NCBI RefSeq assembly: GCF_002149965.1 | Contig: NZ_MSQB01000019.1 | Coordinates: 1 to 64,000 of the forward strand | Reading direction: 5' to 3' | DNA length: 64,000 bases | Origin: Novosphingobium panipatense | Lineage (GTDB): Bacteria; Pseudomonadota; Alphaproteobacteria; Sphingomonadales; Sphingomonadaceae | In this document: piece after piece, positions 50,464 through 59,834 of the stretch | Position numbering within the stretch: the first letter of the stretch is position 1 | Layout: each line of letters starts with the position of its first letter | Position numbers and translations under genes: made by a program | Notes under the pieces: generated by a model | Told to the model about the DNA's origin: nothing | Databases searched by the model: none | Seen by the model: the letters and a program-made list of their open reading frames with translations, nothing else

Positions 50464-52592
50464 ACCGGCTGCTCAACCGCTTCGGTTCCTTGGGCGCGAT
50501 GGCGCTTCCGGCGGGGATCCTGGCGCTGATCGTGCTGATGATCGTGCCGGTTCCGGCTTTCGTGCTCGACCTGTCGTTCGTGCTGAACATCGCCCTTTCG
50601 CTGGCGATCCTGATGGCGGCGATGAATGCGGAAAAGCCGCTCGATTTCTCGTCCTTCCCCTCGGTCCTGCTCTTCGCGACCCTGCTGCGGCTGGCGCTCA
50701 ACGTGGCCTCGACCCGCGTGGTGCTGGTCCATGGCCATGAGGGTGAAGCGGCGGCGGGGGTGGTGATCGAATCCTTCGGCCGCTTCCTGATCGGCGGCAA
50801 TTTCGCAGTGGGGATCTTCGTCTTCCTGATCCTCGTGATCATCAACCTGGTGGTGGTGACCAAGGGCGCGGGCCGCGTCTCGGAAGTTTCGGCGCGCTTC
50901 ACGCTCGATGCTCTGCCGGGCAAGCAGATGGCGATCGATGCCGATCTCGCCGCCGGGCTCCTGACCGCGGACGAGGCCAGGGCGCGCCGCCGCGAAGTGT
51001 CGACGGAGGCCGATTTCTACGGATCGATGGATGGTTCCAGCAAGTTCGTGAAAGGCGATGCCATTGCCGCCCTGCTGATCCTGGCTGTCAATATCGTGGC
51101 GGGTTTCTGCCTCGGCATGATCAGCCACGGCCTTTCCGCGGGCGAGGCGGCGCAGACCTACATCACCCTGGCCATCGGCGATGCACTGGTTGCGCAAGTG
51201 CCCGCCTTGCTGCTGTCCATCGCGGCGGCGGTGATCGTCACCCGCGTTGCGGACAGCCGGGACCTGGCGGGGCAGATCGGCGGCCAGTTCGCCGATCCGC
51301 GCACCTGGTTGCCGGTCGGCGTGGTGCTGACCGCCATCGGCCTGATCCCGGCCATGCCGCAGACGGTGTTCCTGCCCGCGGCCGTGCTGGCCTTCGCCAT
51401 CTGGCGCGGCCTGCGCAGGCGAAGCGTCCTGCCTCTGCCGATAGCCGACACGCCGCAGCCGTCCGATCCCCCGCGCATCCTGCTGGAGGACGTCTCCGAC
51501 CACACGCTGGTCACGATCGAACTGGGTTATGGCCTGGTCCAGCTGGTGGACGAACGGAGAGGGGCGCCGCTGGTCAGCCGCGTCACCGGCGTGCGCAAGC
51601 AGCTCAGCCAGTCCTTCGGCTTCATCGTCCCGCAGTTCCGCGTTCGCGATGCGCTGGACATGCCGCCGCACGACTATCGCATCGTGCTCGGCGGGGTCAC
51701 GCTGGGCAGCGCCACGCTCCGCGCGGACCGCATCCTGGCCATCGATGCCGGAGAGGCACGGTCCGATCACGATCTGCGGGGCGAGGAAACGCGCGATCCC
51801 AGCTTCGGATGCCCGGCCCTGTGGATCGACCCGGCGGCGCGGGACCATGCCACGGCCGAAGGCTTCCTGACCGTGGACGCGGGCACCGTCATCGCCACCC
51901 ATCTCAACCAGCTCCTTGCCGAACGGGCGCACGACCTGCTCGGGCCCGATGAAGTCAGGATGCTGCTCGAAGGCATCAGGCAGCACGCGGCAGGGCTGGT
52001 CGAGACGATCCATCCGCAGCCGCTTTCGCTGGCCGCCATCACGCGGCTGCTGCGCGCCCTGCTGGAAGACGGCATTGCCATCGCCCATCCCCTGCCGATC
52101 CTCGCAAGCCTGAGCCGGGCGGTCCAGCAGACCGTCGATCACGATCGGCTGGTCGAACTTCTGCGCGCGGATCTCGGCGCGCTGATCGTCGGACGCGTCT
52201 GCCCGCCTTTCGAACGGCTCCCGGTAGTGACGCTGGATGCCGGTCTGGAAAGTGCGATCCTTCAGGGCATGGTCGATCCCGTGACCGGGCAACCGGTGAT
52301 CGAACCCGACCTTGCCCGCATGATCGGAGAGCGGATCGCGGCGATCTGCGAGGAACGGCGCGAGAAACGGGGCCCCGATGCGATACCGCCGGCGCTCGTC
52401 GTGCAGCCCCGCGCGCGGCGGGCCCTGGCCGCGCTGCTGCGGCTGCGCGCGCCGTCCTGTCTGGTGCTGTCGATCGCCGAACTGCCCCCGACCCAGCCGA
52501 TCGAGGTGATCGACGTGGTTGGCGCTGCCCCGCCGGAGCGCCCGGTGCCGGGCCTCTCCCATCAACCGCAACCTGAAAGCATGGCCGCATGA
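50460..52592 (+). CDS. flhA: flagellar export gate protein FlhA
   Basis: 710 aa (GTG start). Eight membrane helices in the first ~320 residues, FHIPEP-family signature LLFATLLRLALNVASTRVVL, then the cytoplasmic docking ring (IHPQPLSLAAITRLLRALLEDGIAI). Overlaps fliA by 4 nt. Confidence 0.97.
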   Translation: MNRLLNRFGSLGAMALPAGILALIVLMIVPVPAFVLDLSFVLNIALSLAILMAAMNAEKPLDFSSFPSVLLFATLLRLALNVASTRVVLVHGHEGEAAAGVVIESFGRFLIGGNFAVGIFVFLILVIINLVVVTKGAGRVSEVSARFTLDALPGKQMAIDADLAAGLLTADEARARRREVSTEADFYGSMDGSSKFVKGDAIAALLILAVNIVAGFCLGMISHGLSAGEAAQTYITLAIGDALVAQVPALLLSIAAAVIVTRVADSRDLAGQIGGQFADPRTWLPVGVVLTAIGLIPAMPQTVFLPAAVLAFAIWRGLRRRSVLPLPIADTPQPSDPPRILLEDVSDHTLVTIELGYGLVQLVDERRGAPLVSRVTGVRKQLSQSFGFIVPQFRVRDALDMPPHDYRIVLGGVTLGSATLRADRILAIDAGEARSDHDLRGEETRDPSFGCPALWIDPAARDHATAEGFLTVDAGTVIATHLNQLLAERAHDLLGPDEVRMLLEGIRQHAAGLVETIHPQPLSLAAITRLLRALLEDGIAIAHPLPILASLSRAVQQTVDHDRLVELLRADLGALIVGRVCPPFERLPVVTLDAGLESAILQGMVDPVTGQPVIEPDLARMIGERIAAICEERREKRGPDAIPPALVVQPRARRALAALLRLRAPSCLVLSIAELPPTQPIEVIDVVGAAPPERPVPGLSHQPQPESMAA

Positions 52593-53353
52593 AACAGGAC
52601 CAGAGGGGCTTCGGCGCCTACGCCGGGCGCGTTGCCGGAGCCTATCAGGGCGATGTCGGAGACCGCGTCCGCCGTTTCCTGCCGATGGTGCGGCGGCTTG
52701 CCTGGCATGTCCACGGCGGCGGACCGAGCGGGAGCGGGGGCAGGCAGGGGATCGAGCTGGAAGACCTGCTCCAGGCGGGCCTCGTCGCGCTGACCGAATG
52801 CGCGCAGAAGCACCGGGGACCGACCGAGGACGGCTTTGCCGCTTATGCCAAGATGCGCGTTCGCGGCGCCATGGTGGACCTCATCCGTCGCACCGTGCCG
52901 ATGTCGCGCGGTGCCGGGGAGCGTCGCCGCCAGCTTGCCGCGAAGGAAACCGAACTGCGCGGTATTCTGGGCCGCGATCCGCTGCCCCATGAACTGGCGG
53001 CAGCCCTCGATATCGGGGAGGGTGAGCTTGCCGCCTTGCGCGGCGCAAGCCAGCCGCTGCATTTCGAGCCGATCGACGAGGCTTATTCGGATCGGAACAT
53101 GGCCTTTGCCGAAGATCGCCCGGACAGCCATGCCCTGCTCGCGGACGAGGAATTGCGCGGCACCGTGGCGGAAGCGATCGCCGCCCTGCCGGACCGGCTG
53201 AAGCTGGTGGTGCAGCTCTATTTCGTGGAGGAGCTCAACCTGGCGGAAATCGCGCAAGTGCTTCAGGTCTCAATTCCGCGTGTCCACCAGTTGAAGGCGC
53301 AGGCGCTGGGCAAGCTGCGCGAAAGCCTGGAGGGCGTGGCGGATATCCTGTGA
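52589..53353 (+). CDS. fliA: flagellar sigma factor FliA (sigma-28)
   Basis: 254 aa. Region 2 (DLLQAGLVALTECAQKH .. FAAYAKMRVRGAMVDLIRR) and region 4 (ALPDRLKLVVQLYFVEELNLAEIAQVLQVSIPRVHQLKAQALGKLRE) are clear. Last gene of the plus-strand unit; partner of FlgM. Confidence 0.95.
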   Translation: MKQDQRGFGAYAGRVAGAYQGDVGDRVRRFLPMVRRLAWHVHGGGPSGSGGRQGIELEDLLQAGLVALTECAQKHRGPTEDGFAAYAKMRVRGAMVDLIRRTVPMSRGAGERRRQLAAKETELRGILGRDPLPHELAAALDIGEGELAALRGASQPLHFEPIDEAYSDRNMAFAEDRPDSHALLADEELRGTVAEAIAALPDRLKLVVQLYFVEELNLAEIAQVLQVSIPRVHQLKAQALGKLRESLEGVADIL

Positions 53354-53359
53354 TGGCGG

Positions 53360-53390
53360 GCGGGCAGGGCCGGAAAGAGGCACTGCCCGC
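53360..53390. terminator. hairpin between convergent fliA and lactonase genes
   Basis: GCGGGCAG/CTGCCCGC, 8-bp stem, 15-nt loop, in the 45-bp gap between two convergent genes. No T tract, so moderate confidence. Confidence 0.5.
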
Positions 53391-53398
53391 TCTGCGCC

Positions 53399-54253
53399 TT
53401 ATCCGAGGTAGATGCCCGCAGGATTGCCGGTGACGCCGGATTCGACTTCGAACAGCGCCCCGTCGAATTCGGATTCGGGCAGGCCCGTCGCCGCCGAAGT
53501 CACGAACATGCGGTCCAGCGTCTCGCCCGCGAAGGCGATGTTGGTGATGCGCTTCGCCGGCAGTTCGATCGAGCGTTCGCGGGTGCCGTCGGGCGCGAAG
53601 CGGCTGATCTTGCCGCCGTCCCAGTGAGCGGTCCAGAGATAGCCTTCCGCGTCGGTGGTCATGCCGTCGGGGTAGCCGTCCTCTTCGGAGAAGCGGATGA
53701 ACTCCTGGCGATCGCGCGCGCCGTTCTCGTCCACGGCGAAGCGGTAGATCACGCGGCGGCCCGAGTCTGCGTGGTACATCCAGTTACCGCAGGGCGAGAA
53801 GGCCGGGCCGTTGGGCACGGTGTAGTCGGTGTCGATCACCTGCCATTCGCCCGAGGGCGAGAGGCGATAGAGCGAGCCGGTGACGTCCTCTTCGGCCATG
53901 TCCATGGTGCCGCACCAGATCGCGCCGTGGCGGTCGGCCTTGCCGTCGTTCATGCGATTGCCGGGGAGGTGCGGTTCGGGATCGTTGCGCTCCGAGATGG
54001 TCAGCGGATCGAGCGTGATGTTCGCCACGCCGTCCTGGAAGCCGCCGATGAGTCCGCCTTCCGCGCGCGGGGCGACCCAGCCGAGGCGGGCGGGCATGTC
54101 CCAGCGCGTCACGGTATTGTCGGCCAGGCTGAGGCGGTTGAGGGCAGGGGCGAGGATGTCGACCCAGTAGAAGGCATTGTCGCGCGCGCTCCAGAGCGCG
54201 CCTTCGCCCAGGGTATCGCGGACGTCGCGATCGATCTTGCGCCAAAGGGTCAT
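53399..54253 (-). CDS. SMP-30/gluconolactonase-type sugar lactonase
   Basis: 284 aa six-bladed propeller. Metal ligands: Glu in LGEGALWS near residue 18, Asn in VPNGPAFSP, Asp in DGYPDGMTTDAEGYLW. Start MTLWRKIDRDVRDTL at 54253 fits family length. In this regulon it most likely opens L-arabino-1,4-lactone to L-arabinonate; xylonolactonase or gluconolactonase activity cannot be excluded. Last gene of epimerase-dehydratase-lactonase. Confidence 0.88.
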   Translation of the reverse strand: MTLWRKIDRDVRDTLGEGALWSARDNAFYWVDILAPALNRLSLADNTVTRWDMPARLGWVAPRAEGGLIGGFQDGVANITLDPLTISERNDPEPHLPGNRMNDGKADRHGAIWCGTMDMAEEDVTGSLYRLSPSGEWQVIDTDYTVPNGPAFSPCGNWMYHADSGRRVIYRFAVDENGARDRQEFIRFSEEDGYPDGMTTDAEGYLWTAHWDGGKISRFAPDGTRERSIELPAKRITNIAFAGETLDRMFVTSAATGLPESEFDGALFEVESGVTGNPAGIYLG

Positions 54254-54274
54254 GAAACTCTCCCTAAAAGTAAA

Positions 54275-54326
54275 TCGGCCCCCGCCCCGTCCTTTCCCTG
54301 AGGGGACAGGAAGGGACGAGGGCCGA
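54275..54326 (-). terminator. intercistronic hairpin between dehydratase and lactonase genes
   Basis: Nested inverted repeat: TCGGCCC/GGGCCGA outside and CGTCCTTTCC/GGAAGGGACG-like inside, followed on the minus strand by GATTTACTTTT. Likely attenuates or stabilises transcript ends between dehydratase and lactonase. Confidence 0.5.
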
Positions 54327-54342
54327 AAGGTCATCCGACGGC

Positions 54343-54355
54343 TAGGTCGGACAGG
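54343..54355 (-). promoter_or_regulatory. GTCGGAC palindrome upstream of the lactonase gene
   Basis: AGGTCGGACAG contains the GTC-G-GAC core also found at 57456-57466 and, with one change, at 59808-59818. Candidate binding site for the GntR regulator of this locus. Confidence 0.4.
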
Positions 54356-54383
54356 ATCTCAGTGCGATCAATGGTTATCGCCC

Positions 54384-56183
54384 TTAGTGGTTGTCCCTGG
54401 GCAGGCCCATGGTCTGGGCGATGCGCTGGTACTTTTCGGCGCCTTCGAGGATCGCGCCGGTGTCCATCTGGCCGACGACCGAGCGCTGGATTTCCTGCCA
54501 CGGCGTCTGCGAGGCCGGGTAGGGGTAACCGCCCTTGGCTTCCAGAGCGGCACGGCGCGCGGCCAGTTCCTCGTCGGAGATCAGCACGTCCACGCGGCCC
54601 TTCTTGAGGTCCATGCGCACGCGGTCGCCCGATTCCAGCAGGGCGAGGCCGCCCATGGCTGCGGCTTCCGGCGAAGCGTTGAGGATCGAGGGGCTGCCCG
54701 ACGTACCCGACTGGCGGCCGTCACCGATGCACGGCAGCGAGTGGACGCCTTCGGTGATGAGGTACGAAGGCGGACGCATGTTGACGACTTCCGCCGCGCC
54801 CGGATAGCCGATCGGACCGGCGCCGCGCATGAACAGCAGGGTGTCGGGGGTGATGCCGGTGGCCGGATCGTCGATGCGGTGGTGATAGTCCTCGGGACCG
54901 TCGAACACCACGGCATTGCCTTCGAAGGCATCCGGGTCTGCGGGGTTCGAGAGGTAACGGTCGCGGAACTCCTTGGAGATCACGCTGGTCTTCATGATCG
55001 CGGCATCGAACAGGTTGCCCGACAGGACCAGGAAGCCGGCTTCCTCGACCAGCGGCTGGTCGAAGGGCTTGATGACCTTCTCGTCCTCGATCACGGCATC
55101 GCGGCAGTTGTCGCCCATGGTCTTGCCGTTGACCGTCATCGCGCTCTCGTGGATCAGGCCCTGCTTGATCAGCTGCGCGACCACGGCGGGGACGCCGCCT
55201 GCACGGTAGTAGTCCTCGCCCAGGTATTCGCCGGCGGGCTGGAGGTTCACCAGCAGCGGGATCTTGTGGCCGATGCGTTCCCAGTCCTTCAGCGGCAGGT
55301 CGACGCCGATGTGGCGGGCGATCGCGGCAAGGTGGATCGGGGCATTGGTGGAACCGCCGATGGCGGCGTTGACGGCGATGGCGTTATGGAACGCGTCGAG
55401 CGTCAGGATGTCGGAGGGCTTGAGATCCTCATGAACCATGTCGACGATGCGCTTGCCGGTGCGCCATGCGCATTCCTGGCGGTCGCGGTAGGGCGCGGGG
55501 ATCGCGGCCGAGCCGGGCAGCATCATGCCGAGCGCTTCGGCGAGCGAGTTCATCGTCGTCGCCGTGCCCATGGTGTTGCAGTAGCCGGTCGACGGGGCCG
55601 ACGAGGCGACGAGCTTGATGAAGCCGTCGGCGTCGAGTTCGCCTGCCGCCATCATCTCGCGGCCCTTCCAGACGATCGTGCCCGAACCGGTACGCTCGCC
55701 CTTGTGCCAGCCGTTGAGCATCGGGCCGACCGAAAGCGCGATCGCCGGGATGTTCACGGTAGCGGCGGCCATGAGCAGCGCCGGGGTGGTCTTGTCGCAG
55801 CCGGTGGTCAGCACCACGCCGTCGAGCGGGTAGCCGTAGATCGCTTCGACCAGGCCGAGGTAGGCCAGGTTGCGGTCGAGGCCTGCGGTCGGACGCTTGC
55901 CGGTTTCCTGGATCGGGTGAACCGGGAATTCCAGCGCGATGCCGCCCGCTTCGCGAATGCCTTCGCGAATGCGCTCGGCCAGCACGATGTGGTGGCGGTT
56001 GCAGGGCGACAGGTCGCTGCCGGTCTGGGCGATACCGATGATCGGCTTGCCCGAGCGAAGCTCTTCAAGGCTGATGCCGAAGTTCAGGTAACGCTCCAGA
56101 TAGAGCGAGGTCATGTCGATGTTGTCGGGATTGTCGAACCAGGCGCGCGAGCGCAGCTTCGGTGCAGTCTTGTTGTCGGTCAT
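54384..56183 (-). CDS. IlvD/Edd-family sugar-acid dehydratase
   Basis: 599 aa. Iron-sulfur and metal ligands: Cys in QTGSDLSPCNRH, TTGCDKTTPA and STGYCNTMGTA. Ends in RDNH like other pentonate dehydratases. The closest family I know is D-xylonate/L-arabinonate dehydratase. Given a neighbouring L-arabinose dehydrogenase and GH51 arabinofuranosidase, L-arabinonate to 2-keto-3-deoxy-L-arabinonate is the best call. 22 bp after the epimerase gene, same operon. Confidence 0.9.
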   Translation of the reverse strand: MTDNKTAPKLRSRAWFDNPDNIDMTSLYLERYLNFGISLEELRSGKPIIGIAQTGSDLSPCNRHHIVLAERIREGIREAGGIALEFPVHPIQETGKRPTAGLDRNLAYLGLVEAIYGYPLDGVVLTTGCDKTTPALLMAAATVNIPAIALSVGPMLNGWHKGERTGSGTIVWKGREMMAAGELDADGFIKLVASSAPSTGYCNTMGTATTMNSLAEALGMMLPGSAAIPAPYRDRQECAWRTGKRIVDMVHEDLKPSDILTLDAFHNAIAVNAAIGGSTNAPIHLAAIARHIGVDLPLKDWERIGHKIPLLVNLQPAGEYLGEDYYRAGGVPAVVAQLIKQGLIHESAMTVNGKTMGDNCRDAVIEDEKVIKPFDQPLVEEAGFLVLSGNLFDAAIMKTSVISKEFRDRYLSNPADPDAFEGNAVVFDGPEDYHHRIDDPATGITPDTLLFMRGAGPIGYPGAAEVVNMRPPSYLITEGVHSLPCIGDGRQSGTSGSPSILNASPEAAAMGGLALLESGDRVRMDLKKGRVDVLISDEELAARRAALEAKGGYPYPASQTPWQEIQRSVVGQMDTGAILEGAEKYQRIAQTMGLPRDNH

Positions 56184-56205
56184 GGGCGATCGTTTCTTTT
56201 CGAGG

Positions 56206-57357
56206 TCAGCGCGAAGAGGTGGAAACGCGGTAGATCATGACATGCTTGTAGGGCTTGCCGGGATCGACGCGGGTGGACGGGAAATTCGCGTGGTTCGGCG
56301 AGTCCGGGAACTTCTGCGGTTCCAGTGCGATGCCGTCGCCCATGCGGTAGAGGTGGCCGTTCTTGCCGATGAACGTGCCGTCGAGGAAGTTGCCCGCGTA
56401 GAACTGCACGCCCGGTTCGGTGGTCAGCAGTTCGAGCACGCGGCCCGAAGCGGGATCTTCCAGGCGGGCGGCCAGTTCGGGGGCCTTGGTGATGCCCTTG
56501 TCGAGGACGAAGTTGTGGTCGTAGCCGCGGCCCATGAGGATCTGCTCGTCCTTGCCGTCGCGGACGCCTTCGCCCACCGCGCGGCCCTTGCGGAAGTCGA
56601 ACACAGTGCCGTCCACGGGGCGCAGTTCGCCAGTGGGGATCAGCTTGTCGTTGACCGGGGTGAAGCGGCCTGCGGGAATGGTCAGCACGTTCTGCATGGC
56701 GTCGCGGGGCGCGCCTTCACCGGCCATGTTGAAGATGGCGTGGTTGGTCATGTTGAGCACGGTCGGCTTGTCCGTGGTCGCCTCGAACACGATCTGGAGG
56801 TTGCCCTTCTCGTCCAGCGAGTAGGTGACCTTGGTCTTGATCGTGCCGGGATAGCCCGAATCGCCGTCGGGGCTGACGAGCGAGAAGACCGCCGTGGCCA
56901 CCGGGCCGGACTTGATCGATTCGAGCTTCCAGTTCTGGACGTCGAAGCCTTTGCCGCCGCCGTGGAGCGACTGGCCGTGGTCGTTGCCGGGCAGCTGATA
57001 GGTCTTGCCGTCGAGCGTGAACTTGCCGTCGGCGATGCGGTTGCCGTAGCGGCCGATGGTGGCGCCCCAGTAATTCGGGCGCTTTTCGTAGCTGGCGACG
57101 TCGTCGTAGCCGAGCAGGATGTCGGCCAGCTTGCCCTCGCGGTCGGGCGCCATCATCTTCCACAGGGTGGCGCCGTAAGTCAGGATCGTGGCCGAGACGC
57201 CGTTGGCCGCCTTCAGCGTGACCGCGCTGACCTGCGCGCCGTCCGAAAGCGTTCCGGCCGGAGCCTGCGAGGCATCGGCGGCGAGTGACGGAGTGGAAAG
57301 TGCCAGGGCCGGGGCGGATACCGCCATTGCTACGAACGCCTTGCGCAGTTTCCTCAT
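56206..57357 (-). CDS. aldose 1-epimerase, secreted
   Basis: 383 aa with signal peptide (MRKLRKAFVAMAVSAPALALSTPSLA). Galactose mutarotase fold: NRIADGKFTLDGKTYQLPGNDHGQSLHGG with the catalytic His, TNHAIFNMAG, and catalytic Glu in GIALEPQKFPDSPN. Interconverts sugar anomers in the periplasm before uptake. ATG 57357 chosen over 57390. First gene of the minus-strand sugar operon. Confidence 0.92.
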   Translation of the reverse strand: MRKLRKAFVAMAVSAPALALSTPSLAADASQAPAGTLSDGAQVSAVTLKAANGVSATILTYGATLWKMMAPDREGKLADILLGYDDVASYEKRPNYWGATIGRYGNRIADGKFTLDGKTYQLPGNDHGQSLHGGGKGFDVQNWKLESIKSGPVATAVFSLVSPDGDSGYPGTIKTKVTYSLDEKGNLQIVFEATTDKPTVLNMTNHAIFNMAGEGAPRDAMQNVLTIPAGRFTPVNDKLIPTGELRPVDGTVFDFRKGRAVGEGVRDGKDEQILMGRGYDHNFVLDKGITKAPELAARLEDPASGRVLELLTTEPGVQFYAGNFLDGTFIGKNGHLYRMGDGIALEPQKFPDSPNHANFPSTRVDPGKPYKHVMIYRVSTSSR

Positions 57358-57455
57358 TATCCTGGCTCCCATATCTGTCCTGTAAGTCATTTCCGCATCG
57401 TGTTACCGGACGCTGTCAGACGACGACGCCCATTGACGATATTGCTTCCCGCATA

Positions 57456-57466
57456 TAGTCCGACAA
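57456..57466. promoter_or_regulatory. GntR-type operator between epimerase and permease genes
   Basis: TAGTCCGACAA, palindrome T-N-GTC-N-GAC-N-A, which fits the TnGTnnnACnA operator style of FadR-subfamily GntR regulators. Placed in the 175-bp divergent promoter region. Confidence 0.5.
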
Positions 57467-57532
57467 ATAGAAAGAGCGCAAGCCGGTTTGCCGCAGGGCA
57501 CGGCGCGGTTCACTGGTTTAGAGAGGATAGTC

Positions 57533-58849
57533 ATGCCCCCAGTGGTTTCATCTGGAGATGCCCCGGTGCTTCACGCCCAGCCAGCGGGCGTCCGTTACGG
57601 CCCGGCGCTGACGCTGCTTGCCAGCCTGTTTTTCATGTGGGGCTTCATCACCGTCATCAACAACACGCTGCTGCCGCACCTGCGCAGCGTGTTCGACCTC
57701 AGCTACACCCAGACGACGCTGATCGAATCGGTGTGGTTCATCGCCTATTTCGTGGCCTCGATTCCCTCGGCCAAGCTGATCGAGCGGGTCGGCTATCAGA
57801 AGTCGCTGGTCATCGGTCTGCTGATCATGGCGGCGGGCGCGCTGGGCATGACTCTGGCGGCGAGCATTCCGTCCTACGGCGTCACGCTGGTCATGCTCTT
57901 CGTGATCGCCAGCGGCATCACCCTGCTTCAGGTCGCAGCGAATCCTTATGTCGCCGTCGTCGGCAAGCCCGAAACCGCGTCCTCGCGCCTCAACCTGGTG
58001 CAGGCGCTCAATTCGGCGGGCACCATGCTGGCCCCGCTCTTCGGCGCATACCTGATTCTCGGCCGTTCCAAGAGCGGCACTTCCGCCGCCGGAACCGTGC
58101 TGACCGATGCCGAGCGCCTGGCTGACGCCCATTCGGTGATCCTGCCCTACGCGCTCGTCGCCGTGGTGCTGGTGATCCTGGCGGTGGTGATTGCCAAGTT
58201 CCCGCTGCCCGCGATGGGTTCGGCGAACTCGCGCCTTGCCAAGGAGCAGCGCAAGCATCTCTCGCTGTGGAGCCACCGCAACCTCGTTTTCGGCATTCCC
58301 GCGATCTTCATCTACCTGATTGCCGAAATCGGCGTGGCGAACCTCTTCGTGAACTTCGTCAGCCAGCCCGACATCGCCAACCTGACGCATGAGCAGGCTG
58401 GCAAGTACCTCACTTTCCTGTGGGGCGGCATGATGGTCGGCCGTTTCGCCGGTTCCGCGATCATGCAGCGTTTCGACGCCGGCAAGGTCCTGGCCTTCTT
58501 CTCGGTCGGCGCTTTCGCGGTGATGATGATCACCGTCTTCGCCCACGGCCCCGTCGCCATGTGGTCGCTGATCCTGGTCGGCCTGTTCCACTCGATCATG
58601 TTCCCGACCATCTTCACCCTTGGCATCAAGGGCCTCGGGCCGCTGACCGAGGAAGGCTCGGGCCTGCTCGTCATGGCGATCGCAGGCGGCTCGCTGGTGA
58701 TCGTGCAGGGCTGGCTGGCCGACAACTACGGCCTCCAGAACTCCTTCCTGCTGACCGCGATTTGCGAACTCTACGTGCTGTTCTACGCCCTGTGGGGCAG
58801 CAAGACGACCAATGCGGAGCCGGATCTGGTTCCCGAGCCTGCCGAGTAA
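57533..58849 (+). CDS. MFS sugar permease (FucP-like)
   Basis: 438 aa, 12 membrane helices, FucP/GluP-type sugar:proton symporter features (FFMWGFITVINNTLLPHLR, ASGITLLQVAANPYVAVVG). Start ATG 57533 behind GAGGA. Likely L-arabinose uptake given the operon context; other sugars cannot be ruled out. Divergent from the epimerase gene. Confidence 0.9.
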   Translation: MPPVVSSGDAPVLHAQPAGVRYGPALTLLASLFFMWGFITVINNTLLPHLRSVFDLSYTQTTLIESVWFIAYFVASIPSAKLIERVGYQKSLVIGLLIMAAGALGMTLAASIPSYGVTLVMLFVIASGITLLQVAANPYVAVVGKPETASSRLNLVQALNSAGTMLAPLFGAYLILGRSKSGTSAAGTVLTDAERLADAHSVILPYALVAVVLVILAVVIAKFPLPAMGSANSRLAKEQRKHLSLWSHRNLVFGIPAIFIYLIAEIGVANLFVNFVSQPDIANLTHEQAGKYLTFLWGGMMVGRFAGSAIMQRFDAGKVLAFFSVGAFAVMMITVFAHGPVAMWSLILVGLFHSIMFPTIFTLGIKGLGPLTEEGSGLLVMAIAGGSLVIVQGWLADNYGLQNSFLLTAICELYVLFYALWGSKTTNAEPDLVPEPAE

Positions 58850-58871
58850 CCCGGCAGCCTCTGGCGCAACG

Positions 58872-58906
58872 AAAAGGCCCCGGCGAGCGATCGCCGGGGC
58901 CTTTTT
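58872..58906. terminator. bidirectional intrinsic terminator
   Basis: AAAAGGCCCCGGCGA / TCGCCGGGGCCTTTTT, 15-bp near-perfect stem with A and T tracts on both sides, between convergent permease and gntR genes. Confidence 0.92.
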
Positions 58907-58948
58907 CTGTTTGGGTGGTGAGAAACGCGTCGTCCCGGACGACGAAGC

Positions 58949-59722
58949 TTACTTATCGGACGCCTTGCTCTTCTCCATCGCGCTGCGGGTATCCTCCAGC
59001 GCCAGATCGACCAGCACGTTCATCGCTTCGGCCGCCGCTGCCACATCGCCTGCCGCGATGGCGTCGTAGACGCGCACATGGTCGGGGATGGGGTTGCGAG
59101 GGAGGGCGCGGGCGCGCTGCTTGAACTGGGTGGTCCAGTTCACCGCCGCGCCGATCGAGGCGCTGAGCGTGAGCAGGGCATCGTTGCGGGTGGCCTGGAG
59201 AATCGCGTTGTGGAAATCGCGGTCCGCCGCGCGCCCGGCCTCGGTGGTGAGGGTATGGCGACGCATGGCGGCCAGCGCGTCCTTCATCGCCTTGAGATCG
59301 TTCTTGTCGCGGCGCTGCGCGGCAAGGCGGGCGGCGGCGGGTTCGACGATGGCGCGCAGTTCGAACAGGCTGCGCACGAATTCGATGTCCGGCTCTCCCG
59401 CAAAGGCCCAGCCGAGCACTTCGGGGTCGAGCAGATTCCAGCGATCGCGGGGCAGCACGCGCGTTCCGGCCTTGGGGCGGCTTGCCACCAGCCCCTTAGC
59501 GCTCAGGACCTGAATGGCCTCGCGATAGGCGCTGCGTGAGACTTGCAGTTCCTCGGCAAAGGCAACTTCACCGGAAAGAATGTCTCCGGGCGCATATTTG
59601 CCGGACAAGATAGCCGTTCCCAGTTTATGGGCGATGGCGCCGTGCAGGCGTCGTCCGGGGCCCCGGGCCTCGTCGGCGGGTCTTGTACTTTCTTCTTCGT
59701 TCACAAAATTGGCTTCTGACAC
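58949..59722 (-). CDS. FadR-subfamily GntR transcription regulator
   Basis: About 257 aa from GTG 59722; GTG 59734 is possible. Winged helix near residues 30-95 (AILSGKYAPGDILSGEVAFAEELQVSRSAYREAIQVLSAKGLVASRPKAGTRVLPR) and an FCD ligand domain with metal-binding style residues (FELRAIVEPAAARLAA, DRDFHNAILQATRN). Divergent from the semialdehyde dehydrogenase gene, so the probable regulator of the arabinose genes, with an intermediate such as a sugar acid as effector (inference). Confidence 0.88.
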   Translation of the reverse strand: MSEANFVNEEESTRPADEARGPGRRLHGAIAHKLGTAILSGKYAPGDILSGEVAFAEELQVSRSAYREAIQVLSAKGLVASRPKAGTRVLPRDRWNLLDPEVLGWAFAGEPDIEFVRSLFELRAIVEPAAARLAAQRRDKNDLKAMKDALAAMRRHTLTTEAGRAADRDFHNAILQATRNDALLTLSASIGAAVNWTTQFKQRARALPRNPIPDHVRVYDAIAAGDVAAAAEAMNVLVDLALEDTRSAMEKSKASDK

Positions 59723-59807
59723 TGTTATTGGCACCTCTCCGAGGGAAGGTAACAGCCCTTCTCATGCGAAGGAACGACAAACATTGCGTTTCTGATGCGC
59801 TGGGAAT

Positions 59808-59818
59808 ATGTCGGAGTA
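59808..59818. promoter_or_regulatory. GntR-type operator upstream of the semialdehyde dehydrogenase gene
   Basis: ATGTCGGAGTA, one base off the GTC-G-GAC core; 17 bp before the gene start and 90 bp from gntR. Confidence 0.35.
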
Positions 59819-59834
59819 AATAGGGAGACCCCAA

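Noticed and set aside
54384..56183. D-xylonate dehydratase (Weimberg xylose pathway) as the firm name
   Set aside because: The family covers both pentonates; the arabinose-type dehydrogenase and GH51 enzyme favour L-arabinonate, but substrate cannot be fixed from sequence.
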